A stretch of 64,000 nt of DNA. Origin: Lunularia cruciata. Lineage: Eukaryota; Streptophyta; Marchantiopsida; Lunulariales; Lunulariaceae. The notes beneath the pieces are model-generated. The model ran no database searches. It had not been told where the DNA came from and saw only the letters and a list, made by a program, of their open reading frames with translations. Below, in pieces: positions 1 through 13,800 of the stretch. Each line of letters begins with the position of its first letter. Position 1 is the first letter of the stretch. The stretch spans positions 65,724,944 through 65,788,943 of the forward strand of contig OX419755.1 in assembly GCA_948567375.1 (NCBI GenBank), given 5' to 3'. The position numbers were made by a program, and so were the translations under genes.

Positions 1-545
1 TTGGTCATGGTCCCATCTGGTTGGTCAAACAAGCTTTGACCAAAGGGAATCTTTTAGAGGATCTTCATGTAGGAATCTCATAATCATGTGGATGAGGTAT
101 CATTGGAAAGCTCTTGATAAGAAAAACCAAGGAGGAGGGAAGGCAAATTTTCCATCATTGGGTGGAGAATTTGCACATTTTCAAGGCCTAATTCATCTGT
201 TTAGGCCTTTGAAATTGCCACTAAAGTTTTCAGGCCCACTTTGGCTTTTGCCCCATTACTAGAAGTGTTCTTTTGGTGATACCTCTATTTGACCCACTTT
301 CTCCATCATATGTAACATCCTTCTAGATATCACTACCCCAAGTTTCACCTCTAGATCATATGCCTAGCTATTGATTATAAAGTTTCCAAGCATGTTTCAG
401 TTTTTGGCCTATTAGTAGAAGTACTCTTTTGATGATACCTCTGCCTTATTTACTTAGTCCATCATGTATAACATCCTTCCAAATGTTACCAAATTCACCA
501 AACTAAATTCATCTTTAGATCATCCATCTAGCTATTGGTATTACA
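1..545. repeat. LTR-like repeat (R2 family), truncated by the window edge
   Basis: This stretch is clearly related to 41394-41991: shared blocks include TCTGGTTGGTCAAACAAGC near position 16 and the end TATTGGTATTACA at about 533-545. It ends exactly where the minus-strand family C gag sequence resumes (546). The second copy is a discrete insertion with a near-perfect 5-bp flank repeat, so this one is probably also a solo LTR or the end of a larger element lying to the left. No coding capacity is seen. Confidence 0.6.
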
Positions 546-3310
546 TCAACAAAGTCAGCTCGACTATCAGCCACTTTTGCTCTAGAAGTAGGAACTACAT
601 CATCCCTATTACCACAAAGTGTGGCAGCCAACTTGAACACTAGATTTGGGTCAACTCTCAATGTAAACATGTCACTAGTTGAGAACAAAGGGAAGTGCAT
701 ATCAACTAAGCCAACCTCAACATCATGCTAGACTCAATTTGTGTAGTAGTAGGTGGTTGACTAGCATCTAATCCATCATGTATTCATCACCACCCACCAC
801 ACTTACACTATGACATCTAGGAGCCATGGATGTCCATTGTAATGCCCCAAAGACTGTGAAAGAATGGTGAAGACTGACTTGTCTATTAGCTTGTCCTCTT
901 CGTAGGTCCAACTCCATTGATGCTTTTGTAGGCTCTAGAGCATATATTGCACTCTTAGTCACTATGGAAAATGCATCTACCAGTGTTGCTCTACACATAA
1001 GGTCCAATACGTCTCTATCACCAAGATAAGAGGTTGAAGACTCAACACCCAAATCTGATCTCCATTGTGTTATGGCCATGCAAACCAATCTGTGCTCCAA
1101 TTGCTCAATCCAAGTAGCAATGGTTGTATTAGAAGCAAGGGTAGGTATTGTGCCCCTACCAAGTATGGATCTTCTTCCACCTTGTCCTCCATGATCTAGA
1201 ACTCCTCTACCACTTGCCATAGTAGCCCTACCATTCCGTAACTCTGGGTGAAGGTCGAAGCATTGATCATTACTGTGACCAAATCTATAGCAATGGTCAC
1301 ATTGTCTCTATGTTGGATATGATGCACTAGAGGTATCATGTTTATTACCTTGAGTGTATTTTCTCTTCTGGTGAGGTCCACCACAAGTCCAACAAGCAAC
1401 ACCACCACTCACTAGTTGATGTTGACCTAAAAATGAAGGTAAAGTTCTAGTTGCACTAGGCTCTCCATTCATTCCATAAGATCTGGCTACCCTTGTAAAC
1501 CAACATAATGTGGTGCACTCTTAAAGAAGTAATAGATATGGATGAGGTCTCCCTATTAAGGGATTAGGGTTTTGGACCATCTCCAACTAGTACACCTCCA
1601 GTAGATACACCAATGCTACAAGAGCTAGAACTCATGGGTACTACCGATCTACCCCTAGCAACCAAGCCTAAAGTGATAGAGATGTAGTAGACAAAGACCA
1701 ACATTGTCTCCATATCTCAATCTCCTAAACTCTTTATAGTCATCCATTAGCGGGCCCTCTAAGTGCTGAAACAACCCCTTCCATGCAATGAAGGGTGTGA
1801 ACAAAGTCAAGTTTGGTATCTATTGTAATTCACACTCACTATCAAACTCCTAGATGAAGTCATCCAACTCAATGGTACCCACCATACCAAAGTAGCACTT
1901 GGGGCCTTTGGAGGCTCCATAAATCTTGTCCATGTCTCATAACAATCATGCCAACACACCAAGTGCACTCTCAATTGAATCAACTCTTGTATCAAACTCC
2001 AAATCCAAATCAATCTCCTCCCCCATTGGGACTTGAGATACAAGCTGATACCAAGCACACTCCATGTAAATACACTACATATTGCAATGATATTTCCTCT
2101 AGAATCTCCAAAGAACTCCGTTGCAACAATGTAACTCAAATTGTAATTGTAGCCACCACAAGTACTCCACCAAGGATCACCACCAAGTACCACCAACAAC
2201 TAAACACCACTCATTAATGTAGCTCTAATTGTGACAACTAAACTAGGAGAAAGAGCAACCTATAACCTCCTATTATAACATACACTCTCATGGTATGTAT
2301 TTCATCACTTCTTGCCTCACTAGAGAGAAACATATATAGATTGATTGGTCATCACTAAAGCATCATTATCAAGAGCACACCAATGCTCTAAGTCATGGCA
2401 GTTCACACAAACATGATGCTAACAAGAAGTAGAGAATGGAAGGGGTCCAATCATAAGAAGTCTAAATGAAACCTCTATCTCATATATCAACACCAGATTG
2501 ACTCTACTACCATTTGAGATTTGATGTAATAGGAGTTTCTACATACCTCTAAGCTACCAAGATCACCAAGGATGGGATCAAACTACCTCTTGTAGCCAAA
2601 GCTTTATGTATATAAGTATTAATAGGACAACAAGTGAAGATGGATGAATTGGCTAGGGCACTAGTCTAGGAACTAGAGATTTGGGTTCAAATCCTATTGT
2701 GTACAATTTTTAAAGGTGAGCAAATTTTATCAAATGATGAAAAAAACTACCAAAAACTCATCTAAAGTGGTTAGAATCATGCCAACAAGTTCGCTTTCTA
2801 ACCGCTCTATGCCAAATGAAGCTTTTCTTTTTACCAATTTGAACCCTCTCTAAATCTGGCCAAGCTTCACCAACTCCTCCATTAACTATCAACTCTAGCC
2901 AAATTGAGAGGATGGGGATCTCCAAATTCCTAATTTAAGGAGATGGGTTTCCAAATCCACGTCCAATTTTACCATCCATGCTCAATTTGTACCAAATTGA
3001 CCTTGATTTTAGCTCTTTGGACTCAAATTGAACACCCATTGTCTCAAGTTTACACAATTCTTAGAAATTTGGCCAACATTTCCCTAAACTATTTGCACCA
3101 TTGCCAAATTTGCATCAACCCAATTAGGGTTTCCGCACCCAATTTCTCTTTGACTGTCACTTCTTTGATGTAATCAATTCATTCTTCCACTTGAATCACA
3201 CTCAAATCAGATTTGTACTCGGTCTTTCATTCAACAATTTGCCAACAATCAAGCATTAATTATAGTCAAGCCACACCCATTCTAGCTAAGAGAATACAAA
3301 CTTGCTTTCT
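546..3310 (-). mobile_element. Family C retrotransposon remnant C3: leader and gag, minus strand
   Basis: Read on the minus strand, this parallels 59.3-62.7 kb of copy C2. About 3310-3160 holds the end of block P (including the reverse complement of the GATTACATCA block P/leader junction). Then follow the leader (about 3150-2200), the gag start region (about 2200-1500), the zinc-knuckle region (about 1400-1300) and the gag tail (about 1220-546). All reading frames are broken by many stops and indels, so it is non-functional. Its value is comparative: it independently confirms that block P runs directly into the leader with no block Q between them. The 5' end is truncated near 3310, and the part beyond gag is interrupted by the LTR-like repeat at 1-545. 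Confidence 0.75.
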
Positions 3311-5831
3311 CTTTTGTAGCATCTAAATTCCTTTAAAAAAAATAGGAATTTTGACCTTGATAAACCTCTTTAGGTTTTGTTGCCTATGCTAATGCAATTT
3401 GGTGATGAGATTCACTAAGACAAGTTCTTTGTCAACCTCTCTTACAATTCATAAGTACACGGAAATTATTCACATTTTGTAGTATCTCTATTGAGTATCC
3501 AAGGAAGTATCAGCGTGAAACTAAAATGAACATTGCATCACTTCAGCTGTAAAAATTTTCCCTCTTTCCATCTCAAACCTCTCCCTATTTAGGGAAGAGT
3601 TTTGGTTAATGAGTTTTGTGTTGATCTATGTCTGACAAGATAGCAACAACCGGTTTCTTTCTAAGGCCGCCACCACCCTCCCATCCTTCTACCCCTTTTG
3701 AGTTCTCTACTTCTGGTCCATAAGCAAGAGCTTGTTCTTGCCCTTAAGCATGAGCTTGTTGATGGCAGAACAATAGTTTTCTAAGGCATGCTCAGGTTCA
3801 GGGTTGTGTACAAACAACGCTTGGCTAGTAGGGCATTAGAGATGTCTTTGACAAATTATCAAATGATTCTCCTCATCAGCTCAATATCTGACATGAGTAA
3901 AAACCTTTTGACAAATGTATGTTATTTCTTTGGAACTTTGGTTCCGTAAGTTAATGTCGTGTTGTTTGCCAAAACTCTCTAAACTGAAAATTCTCATTGA
4001 TTTTGCCATCAATTGCTTTGTATACGCACCCCTTGAGTAAACATGGAAGAGTCATCAAGGAATTCTATAGGATTACTACTCGGGTAAAGAGTTAAGTAAA
4101 ACTAATAATAAGGAGTTACACAAGTGAAAACATCATTGCGTTGATAGGGAATTGAAACAAGGATAGTCAATTATAGATAATAAATTAAAATTTTTATATT
4201 TGCATTTTTATACATTTATCTCTTCATTCTAGTAGTATGGATGTCATGTTTAGATGTTGTTTTAGCATTTATCCTTCTGCATTATAAGCATAGGGTTTCA
4301 CAGTATCAAGATTCTTGATCCTCTTGCTCTGGTAAGTGTGGGGTTGGGAGCAAGGTGAGTATAAGGTGCTTTTGCTTCAAATGAAGAAGTCAATGCAAAG
4401 GAAGAGAGGACGAGGGTGAAAATAAATTTGGGAATTCCATATGTGTGGAATAATAATATAAAAACATCCTTTTAAATGTGCAAAAGACAAAGATATTTTA
4501 GAAAGAAGAATATACGTTACCTAATGCTCAATATGAATTTTATGAAGAGTTTTCTCCAAGCTAAGTGTGAAACCTCAAATAGAGAAAGAGAGAAGTTGGG
4601 AGAAAAAATTTCTTGATAAATGTAAAAAAAGATGCTAAGAGATTTATCCATGATTGCATCTATAGAATAGCTTTTCTCACGATTTTGCAAACCGTACAAA
4701 GTTGTGATAATAAGTGATAATTAGAAGAAATTGAAGTACAAAAAGTTGTAAAGACGGAGGAGCCAAAAGTGAAGATACAAGTAAGGGAGGTGATGCATGT
4801 TGAGGAGAGTAAAGATAAAGAAAATTAAATTCAAAGAACAAAGGAAAATCTAAAATGTCAATTAATAGATTTTGATTAGCTCAAGTAGGTAAATCTACTC
4901 CAAAGATTGATAATAAAACCATATGTTGTCCAAGTCAATATAATATATGTGTTTTCAAAGATAGATAATCAATAAGATATATATTATAGTTCACACATAA
5001 AATTTCTAATTCTTTATTACACACCATGTACTTCAAACAATAGTCAAAAGGATTGTTCTCCAAGTCCATAAAAGTTTATGATACTATTATCGCCTTTTAT
5101 AGAAAAGCTCTCGACACAAGTATGTAAGGTGGTATCTTTTATGCTTGGTATTCTCTTGGTGTAGTTGAATAAGCTAAGGGATCCTCTAACCTATTATGCA
5201 CTAAATGAATATAATTAGCAAAACCACAGCTAAATTTATCTTGATTATGGACTCAAGTTGCATTATGGAGCTCAACAAAATTTAGACATACATTTGGGTT
5301 TTGAGGCACCGTACCATTCAGCTGATAATCTAAGCAAGTGGATTATGATTGTGCATAGACTTCCATAACACTTCATGTTCTTCAAATTGTGAACCTCTGA
5401 AGTGATCATTAATTGTTCACTAAGTTATCTAAATCTTAAAGATTCCTTTTAATACCATCAACTTAGATCTAGGTTTATAATCAATGCTTACTTTTATAAT
5501 CAAAAGTTAATGAAGGTTGAACTTATGACTAAGTTGGCTACTAATCCATTAATATTATCTTAGACTCCACCTCATGTCCTTTATAATTAGATCAGCTCCC
5601 AAAGTTGCTAGTGTTGGACTCAAGTTCTAAATCACCTTGATCTACTTTTTCTATATAAAAATGTGACACTCGTGCTGTTTGTCTTTTGAAACAATACCCC
5701 AACCAAACTTTATTCAAAGAGTTTCCCTATTAAGCTTCAACAAACTTGAGCCAAACTTGAGCTTGTTGGAAAACTGTCAATACTTTCTTTCTGAGAAAAT
5801 ATTACTCCATTTCTTAATTCACAAGCAGAAA
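3311..5831. other. AT-rich intergenic stretch, no gene recognised
   Basis: Only short open frames on either strand, with no recognisable domain, no convincing splice-site series and no RNA gene. Composition and stop density look non-coding. Confidence 0.6.
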
Positions 5832-6150
5832 GGTGACCATGTAGAACACATGAAGGATGGGAAGACCACATCAAGCCGTACAAGGAAGAGGCAAAAGAAG
5901 TAAAATGAAGCTAGGTCCAAATAGTATCGATATGAGAAATCTGCCCTACGACACTAAAGATATTGAGCTGTGAAAATTATAAGGTCTACAAACTACTAGA
6001 GCATCCAAAGAAGCATCACCTGGTGTGATTGTTCTCCTATGAAATTGCACCTGCCAATGCTCTCTGTAGAGCAATGGACAAATGTTATCTAAAGTATTTC
6101 ATAAAAGGTTATGATCTTGATCTATAAGCCAAAATGCATTCATCTTGCAA
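5832..6150 (+). repeat. SINE-like dispersed repeat, copy 1
   Basis: Shares a core (GAAGGATGGGAAGACC, then a TCAAGCCGTACAAGG block, then TATGAGAAATCTGCCCTA, then a block around CATCCAAAGAAGCATCACC) with 25000-25335, 34293-34376, 37025-37395 and, inverted, 57853-58104. The outer limits of this copy are approximate. It is the most diverged of the longer copies and carries no coding sequence. Confidence 0.7.
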
Positions 6151-9100
6151 AATTTTCTTGTTTTACTCAAATCTTGTATGTGATCTGATTCTTATTTTCC
6201 CTTAGTATTCTATTTTTTGTCAAGCAAACATGTCATTAATTGAATAATAACACCTTGTACTTTTATAGGATCTTTTATTAAGTTATAGAGGAATGCAAAT
6301 GATGATTATATAATCATATCATGTTGCAGATTTACTTATGACTTGATAAGATAATTTTTACTTGAGGTTATTTATGCTAGTTATGACTAGCTTTAATAAT
6401 TCATGACTAAAGTGAGTTATAACAAGCTATAAATATTTAACTAAAATTCATGAAAAATTTAGTTAAAGTTAAATCTAGTGACTAGCTAGTCTAGAATAAT
6501 TAAATATGCTAAAGGGCAAGAAAAATTAAGACCCAAATATTTCACCTCATTCATTGGTGAATTTATCATTTTGGAGATTTGACCAAGTAAGAATATATAA
6601 AATTCCCTGTTAGGTTCTTTGAGATTCTCTAGAGGCTTCTAGAGTAAAGGAAGTAAACTACCTCTATGATTCCTCACTTTCATTACAATAACTTTTAGAA
6701 CTTATCTAGCTATTGGATGTTACTATGTGATACTCCTACAAGTATAAATAAAAAAAGTTGGACTCCTCTCTAAAATAATATGTTTGATGAGTGAGTGAGG
6801 CATGTTGCCTTGAGTAAAGAAGTCTAGTTTTCTACGTTAAATGTCCATGAGTGAGTTCTAAAGTGAGGTGAAAAGTCAGTTTTTTGTTCTTAGAGAAAGT
6901 GAGAGGATTATGAGAGTATGTAGAAGACTTGAGTGATAGAGCTTGAATGAACGTATGGATTTGGGGAGTTGAATAATTGTATTGTGTCCAAGATTGAGAA
7001 CTGATATATTTGATTTAGTGTGGAATTCTTTCAAATACCTATTTGTGTGTACCTCACAATATATTGTGAATCAGCTTGTTTGGCTTGAGTTTTTTCATGC
7101 CTATAGTGAATAATATAAGATTTTATCAAGTCAAAAAATGGATAAATTTTGACTCATTAGTAAGAGATTATGGGTCTTTGAGTGGAGAGGCATTTTGTAT
7201 TTGCAAAAAAATACAAATCAGTAAAAGGTTTTACATATGAAGAAGTTTTAAAAATTATGAGGGTAGGAGAGTGGGTCAAGCAATGGACAGAGGAGTTTAT
7301 GAACCTCCTAAATTCTCATTCTGGAATTGACATACATCCAACTGAGATTTATAGATGGTATTTGCTTTCAAACAACTTTTATTATTGGAGGAACTTTGCT
7401 CAAAACATCATGGGACTTACCAATTCTACTGATTTTCACTATGGACAAAAATGGGACCTTATAATCTGCATTAGGCTTTAAGAGTTAAGAGTGCACATCA
7501 ATTTGTAGGTCAATAACTTATGGGAACAAAAAAGTTTGCACTTTCTGAAAGGAAGGCTCAAACTATGACAAGCAAAATTCCTTTTAGTGTAAGTGCACAA
7601 CTCTTGAGGATATTCCTACATCATTACTTAAGTTTTGTAGAGTCTTATGATCTTTTACCTAAGCCTTAATTTGATGCTTCCTTGGAGTTACCTTTTCATC
7701 ACTTTTCAAGTTTCTGATTGTTATAGGTGTCCTTAGGCTTGTTAGAAAGTTCTATGTGGAATCCTCCTAAACTTTTCATATTTAATGGTACTAATTGTCC
7801 TAAAGCTAAAAGTTCTTTAAACAATAAATTCTTTTAGAGGTGAGCACTCTAAGGTTGTTATGATTGTCTCTAGTACAAATAAGTCATTAAGGTCATACTT
7901 TTGAAGTGCACTAGTATTTATTAAGATGCATTGATGTATATCCTTGGATGAATTGATATATACTCCAAAATGTAGTAGTGTTTGCTAATATGTGCTCTAT
8001 GCATTTTTTATACACAGAGTGTATTTGCTTCTTTATGCTTTAATATTCTTTACAACAATATCCACTCCAAAATATTTTAATATAAAAATTAAAATTGTAT
8101 GTAACATTTCTAAAATCATCATTGCAAATAATTTTATCTAAAAAAAATGTGGTTACATGTATTACTCATAACAACAAAGAACTAAATCATTATTCTTGGT
8201 TGTTAAATAAAATTTTTCATTCTATTGAAACATGCATGAAATGTATTATCAAAAGTTTTAACTTTGAGATAAACTAGTATATATATATTGAGATTTTTAG
8301 AAACACAAGTATCTAAAATAAAGCTAGTCTATTAAATAAAGTGATAAATATACAAGCATTGCATATGTGCTGACTTTCCCATATTTACTTGCACCAAAAG
8401 ACTTCCGTGTTAAGAACTGAAATATAATAATTTTTTATTTAAAATATGTTGATTCTTCAAATTTAAGAAAATTAAATTTAGGTCTAGAAATCAAATGTAT
8501 TCCTTCCTCAATCAAGCTTCCAAGAATACCAGATTTTAAATAAATAAATTTTTGAAAATTTCAGCCATTTAAATTTTAAAATTGAGTTATAATACGGATT
8601 GCTCTTCTTTGTCAAACCTATGCTTCAAATAATACCACCTTCCAAAACTACTTTCACATGGTAAATAAAAGGTTTTTAGTTAGGTCTATGCAAAGCTTAG
8701 TACATATGCACAGTAAACTCTAGTGGTTACCTGTAAACCTATGTCTCTATGTCTTTCTATGTAAAACAAACCGAAGTACAAATCTATACATGATAAATCT
8801 AGTTGCCAATATGAAAAATATAGTAATGTTTTTTCTTAAAAGCAATTTTTGTAGATATGGAATAGATGTAACTTTTAGATATTTGCTTCTTCCTTTGATC
8901 ATAATATTATTAATAAAGGTTTTCAAATTAGAGTGGAAAATACTAAATATAGATGAAGATAATTCAATTCTAAGAAAGTAATCATCATTTTTATATGTCT
9001 ATGAGGATAATTTTATATACAAATTTAAAATCTTTGGTTTCAAACTAAACAGATTTTGTGGATGATTACAAAGAAATCAAATGCTTTCAAAAGAAAATAT

Positions 9101-10159
9101 TACCTCATAAAGCAAATGTATTTAGTAGAAAATAGAAAAACCAAGCGAGTGATACATAGATATGCATAATATTATACATGATTCAGATTGATTCTACTAA
9201 TATAACATATTGGCTTTTGATTTTACTCTGACTAAGGCATTACGACCTATAAGGGTTCAAGTATGAGCACAAGTAATTGTGCACATACAAGAAGGTACAA
9301 ATTATAAGGACAGACAAACAAGTTAAAGATAGAAGAAAAAGTTCCTCTAGAAGTATAAGAGGACATTAAGATGGTTATCAAATCTTGGTTTGACTATATA
9401 AAAGGAAATTTAGTATATGTTTTTTGTAATGTCTATATGAGAGTAGATGTGTATATTTTGTAAACATTAACCTCAATAAGCACTATAGATAGAACTTTTT
9501 GTTATTACAAAATACTTCTCATTTTATTTTATTATTCTTATATTTCTCAATATAATCTAAATTTCATAATATAACATTTTTATGTTTAAGAATTAATATA
9601 TTTTTATATAAAAGTTCTAAGATTATTATATGGCTTAAAGAGGCTCTTATCATTAAATTAAATTAAATTCAAGAAAGAAAGATGAAAATTAATATTTAAA
9701 AGAGTTTTTTCTAAAAGTAGAAGGAGATACTAAAGGACAAAGAGTTGAATCTAAAATTAATTATCAAAAGAGTAGATAATTGATGGAGATTTGGTCAAAA
9801 GTAAACTTCTTATCAAGTAATAATTTTATATATGTCCTAGGGAGGCATGTCCCTTTGGAAGCTCTTTATTGATTCTTATCCACAAGTTTAAAAATAAATT
9901 TCTCCATTCTTGGATAAAAGCCTTTTGAAAGTGAATGGTTGGTTGTTTTCTTTTCAAAATCTTGCTTAATACATATATTTGTTTAATCCATCTAAGTTCA
10001 TTGTTTTATAATATAAATGCCATTGTAATAATATTGAATTAGTAGAAGCCAAGTATAGCTAAAAAAAGGTAGAACTATTTCACACATAGGAATTATAAGA
10101 TATTTCTAGAAGTATCAAACAACTTATAAAAACTTCCAAACGATTGAGTATCTTGCTAT
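6151..10159. other. AT-rich intergenic stretch, no gene recognised
   Basis: No recognisable gene. The longest open frame (7182-7481, plus, 99 codons) gives a protein rich in Trp, Tyr and Asn that I cannot assign. It has no convincing start context, splice partners or repeat relatives in the window. I treat it as probably non-coding or a fragment of an unknown repeat. Confidence 0.5.
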
Positions 10160-10352
10160 GTAAACTACAAGCTTAGCTTATACTCTAAGAACAGTGGTTT
10201 TGAAAAGGAACTTCTTTGGAACCTTCTTTTGGAAGCTTTTTTTTAGTTAACCTATAAATACCAAAGTTTAGGTTTAGTCCAAGCATTTGGAATTTCTCTC
10301 TATTGCGAGTTCATATTTGATCTTCCATTCTCCTATTTCTCTAGTTGGTCTG
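10160..10352 (+). repeat. Degenerate family A LTR, 3' part
   Basis: Shares the order of landmarks of the family A LTR: GAA/TTC-rich segments (about 10200-10235), ACCTATAAATACCAAAG (TATA box region, about 10250), GCATTTGGA, then CCATTCTCCTATTTCTCTAG and a TTGGTCTGTTAAAA end. No matching internal sequence follows, so this is an old solo or truncated LTR. Boundaries are approximate. Confidence 0.6.
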
Positions 10353-10656
10353 TTAAAATCATATTTTGACCTATAATTCCAAAAATATATGCTTAGAAGA
10401 TTTAGATATCTTCAATAAAATTATTAGACATAAGTTTAAACATACTTTGAGAACTACTTTAGTGGACTTTTGAATAGTAGAAAAGACAACAAAGTATGTA
10501 AAATTTAAGAAAAGGTTTTTAGAATATGATTTTATAATGGATATAATTTATATTAATGGAATATAATATTCTTTAGATATCATTAGATCATATGAAGGAA
10601 ATAAGTGATAAGTTCACATTATAAGCACACAAAACATGTTGCTCCTCACACACCAA

Positions 10657-10806
10657 AGATGGGTCTTGAAGCTCTATATCTCTCTAGAACCAAGAGTAAG
10701 AGGTCTAAAGAATCAAACCTTAATCAGATCTAGATGGGTCTTGAAGCTCTACATCTCTCTAGAACCAAGAGTAAGAGGTCTAAAGAATCAAACCTTAATC
10801 AGATCT
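10657..10806. repeat. Perfect-register 75-bp tandem duplication
   Basis: Two adjacent 75-bp units (10657-10731 and 10732-10806) that differ at one position (TATATC versus TACATC). Each unit starts with AGATGGGTCTTGAAGCTC and ends with AATCAGATCT. Because 75 is a multiple of three the duplication creates a 61-codon open frame with a repeated 25-residue block. This is a by-product of the duplication, not evidence of a gene. Confidence 0.9.
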
Positions 10807-13800
10807 AGAGGCTTCTTATAATGCATAAATCAAGGCAATTAGTTAGAACCATTTAGATGTTTTAAAGAATAAGATGTGTTTTTTTTGTCAATATTAAAAA
10901 TAGCATGGAAATATATATTATAGTAAAAAATTCCATGAAGAACCCAATAAAATTCTGGCGCTGCACATCTTCTTAATGTACACATTCATAATTCACTTTC
11001 TCACACCAAAGTATAAGGAAAAGACTTTTTTTACTTATGATGTTAACTAGATATCCAAGAAATTGAGCTAATATCTTCTTATTCTACTTGTGACAATAGA
11101 ACATATAAGGAATGAATTGATTATACAAGCCGTACATATCACCGCATCATTTTCTCTTTGTCTCAAATTCCTTATCTGCAAAAAGGATTGGTTATGCCAA
11201 AGGAATTCTAATGGCTCTAAGTCTCCAAACCTCGATCTCTATAACTCTCTTACCTTGATTCTCATGTTAGTCGTAAGCAATGGAGAACTATGAAGGTATA
11301 AAGTATGAGCCTCTCTTTCTAATACTGTTTGTAGGCAAAGATGAACTAAGAAGGTATAGAGTGATATTATTACAATGTGGAGCATTGGATATGTGAGCAC
11401 TAAGCTTTGCTATACAAAGCCTCTTCTAGAAAATTCTCAGTGATACATAAACTAAATTCTACAGAACTCCTCTATATTAGCTAAGTCATCACAAACTCTC
11501 TCTTGTACAAGAAAAGAGTCTCTTAATATAAAATTCTAATCATTCCCTTGCAACTCTCCTCTTTATATCCACTGACTAAAACTTCTCAACTACATCTCTC
11601 TCAACCCAACTATCAACTACATCTCTCCACTCTCAACTCAACAACTCAACTCAACTTAATTATCTACATCTTAACTCAACAATCTTCTCAACTAAATCTC
11701 TCTCTATTTAATCAACCTTTCTCTTCAAACCACACTCTCACTATTTAGAAGAATCCTCTTCATCCTCTCTGCAAAATGCTTCTCTCTTTTCATAGGATAT
11801 TTCCTGTTTCTTTAATTTATTCATGCTTAGGTTCACTCTTTACTTATCTCTCCAACTACTCAAGGTAAAACAGGATAAAGAGGTACACAAACATAGTTTC
11901 TTTGTCAAAGATAAAAAGGTAATTTCAATACAATGTCAATAACAAATTTTGAAATATAGAAATGAATGAAAGAACTCTCCAAAGTTTTTTTATCACATGA
12001 CAAGTAATCCCAATATCAACTTATTTTCTTAAAGTAAGATGATGCTTTGATTGCACTTATGCTCATCTTCCTCATCTTTTTTCCTTTCCTTATGCACTAG
12101 ATCAGAACCCTTCTTCTCTTTGGGGCTCTCATAAAAAGCTATATCCTTTTTCATGAATTCTCTTTGTGGAAATATGAGTAACAAACTTGCTCATAAAAGT
12201 CTCTTTGAACCTACCTCCATTTGGGTAAAGAAGATAATAGTGTAATATTTGCAAATTATTCTCCATAATAGAAAATTCAAACAAAGGATCAGCTCGTAGG
12301 GTCCAAGGTAAGATGAATACAATACTTGTCTAGAAAGGAAGACCTCCATGCTCATCAAGTACCTCTAGCTACATAAATTTCATTCAAAATCAATCTGTTT
12401 TGGGTGCCTTATCAAAAATCACTTCCTCCTACTCCTCCTTTCTAGTAGAAAAATAATCTCACAGATACAATCAAGGATTGAAAAATTTTCTTACTATAAA
12501 CCCTCTTTGTCTTGGAGGCTTAATTCTATATCCTCACAACGGCCATTGCAAAAATTCAAAACTAAGTAAGAACTTGTGAAAACTTGTTATTGTGTATGTG
12601 TATATTATGGATTTTATTTATCTAAACTAGATTGTTCTAGGTAAGCTAATTAGATTAGGTGTATATTGATATGTTGGGTGGTAAGGATTCAAGAATTGCA
12701 CTCAAGAACACCTTTAGTTGCATTTGTATTTACTAAGTCTAGTTTTTGCTATGCCTACAAATGTATCACATTATGCTATAATTTGTACTCCCATTTGAAT
12801 TTAGAGAAGTGAAAGGATTCAAAGATTTAAACTGAAAAGCATATAATTTTACAACAAAAATAGAAATACAACTCATAGCCAACCTAACATACTTAGTCTC
12901 AAAACTCATATGGAGTTGCATATTATCCAAATCTCTTTCCTTCATATCCTTTATATTCTCCAAAAACTTATTTTTCTTGATCAGTCTCTAGTAAAATAAG
13001 GTATTTGATATCTAGATTGAATGATACTAAACCTGAAAAAATACTTCAGTCATGTCTTTTAAATCCAATTCATTCATGTCCCAAGTACACTCTTTGATTT
13101 CATCCCATATTATCAAAATTTCTATAACTAGTGAAATTTCTTGTCAATTTGCTTTAGAGTATCCACTCCCCAAGCTCTCTTGCTCTCTAAGGTCTCTTTG
13201 TAGCTCTCCTTTCCTAAGAACAAGTGTGTAATGAACTTCTTGTTTGCTCTTCTCTTAAGGCATTTGGAAGTCCATTTGCATGGAAAATTAACTTTGTAAC
13301 TCATTGTAACTCTTCAGGATGGTACTTGAATGTAACTTTTGGCTGACTCCATTAATTATAATTGATGTTTTCCACTTCTATTTTTCTTGTATTTTGGATT
13401 TGAATGTTTAACCTTGACAAATGAAATTTCTCCAACATTAAAAAGTATGTTATAATACATTAATCCTACATTACAAGAAAAATCAATAATAGACTTCAAT
13501 GTAGTATAGTAATTCGACACTCAACTAACCTTCCTCCACAAGAATGAGAAATAGTGTGCTTTAATGAGCTTACATTAGAAAATTAGCTATAATGAATTAG
13601 AGCAACCAGTGGGTAGAAGTGACTACTAGCTTCTAATAACAACTAAAATAGCTAACACCAAGAGCAAACACAAGCAAATAAAAACATACACCAATTTTAT
13701 GCTTACAAAAAAAGCTAACGAAAGGCTTTATTATTTACTTGAGATGAGTATATATTTACTTCTTGGCAAAGAAAAATATTAACTTTTAACTAAGTTACAC

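Noticed and set aside
7182-7481. 99-codon plus-strand frame as a small gene
   Set aside because: No homology, splice partners or codon bias evident; kept only as a remark in the intergenic entry.
10636-10821. Open frame encoding a repeated 25-residue block
   Set aside because: Produced by a 75-bp tandem duplication of non-coding DNA (a multiple of three); no start context or homology.
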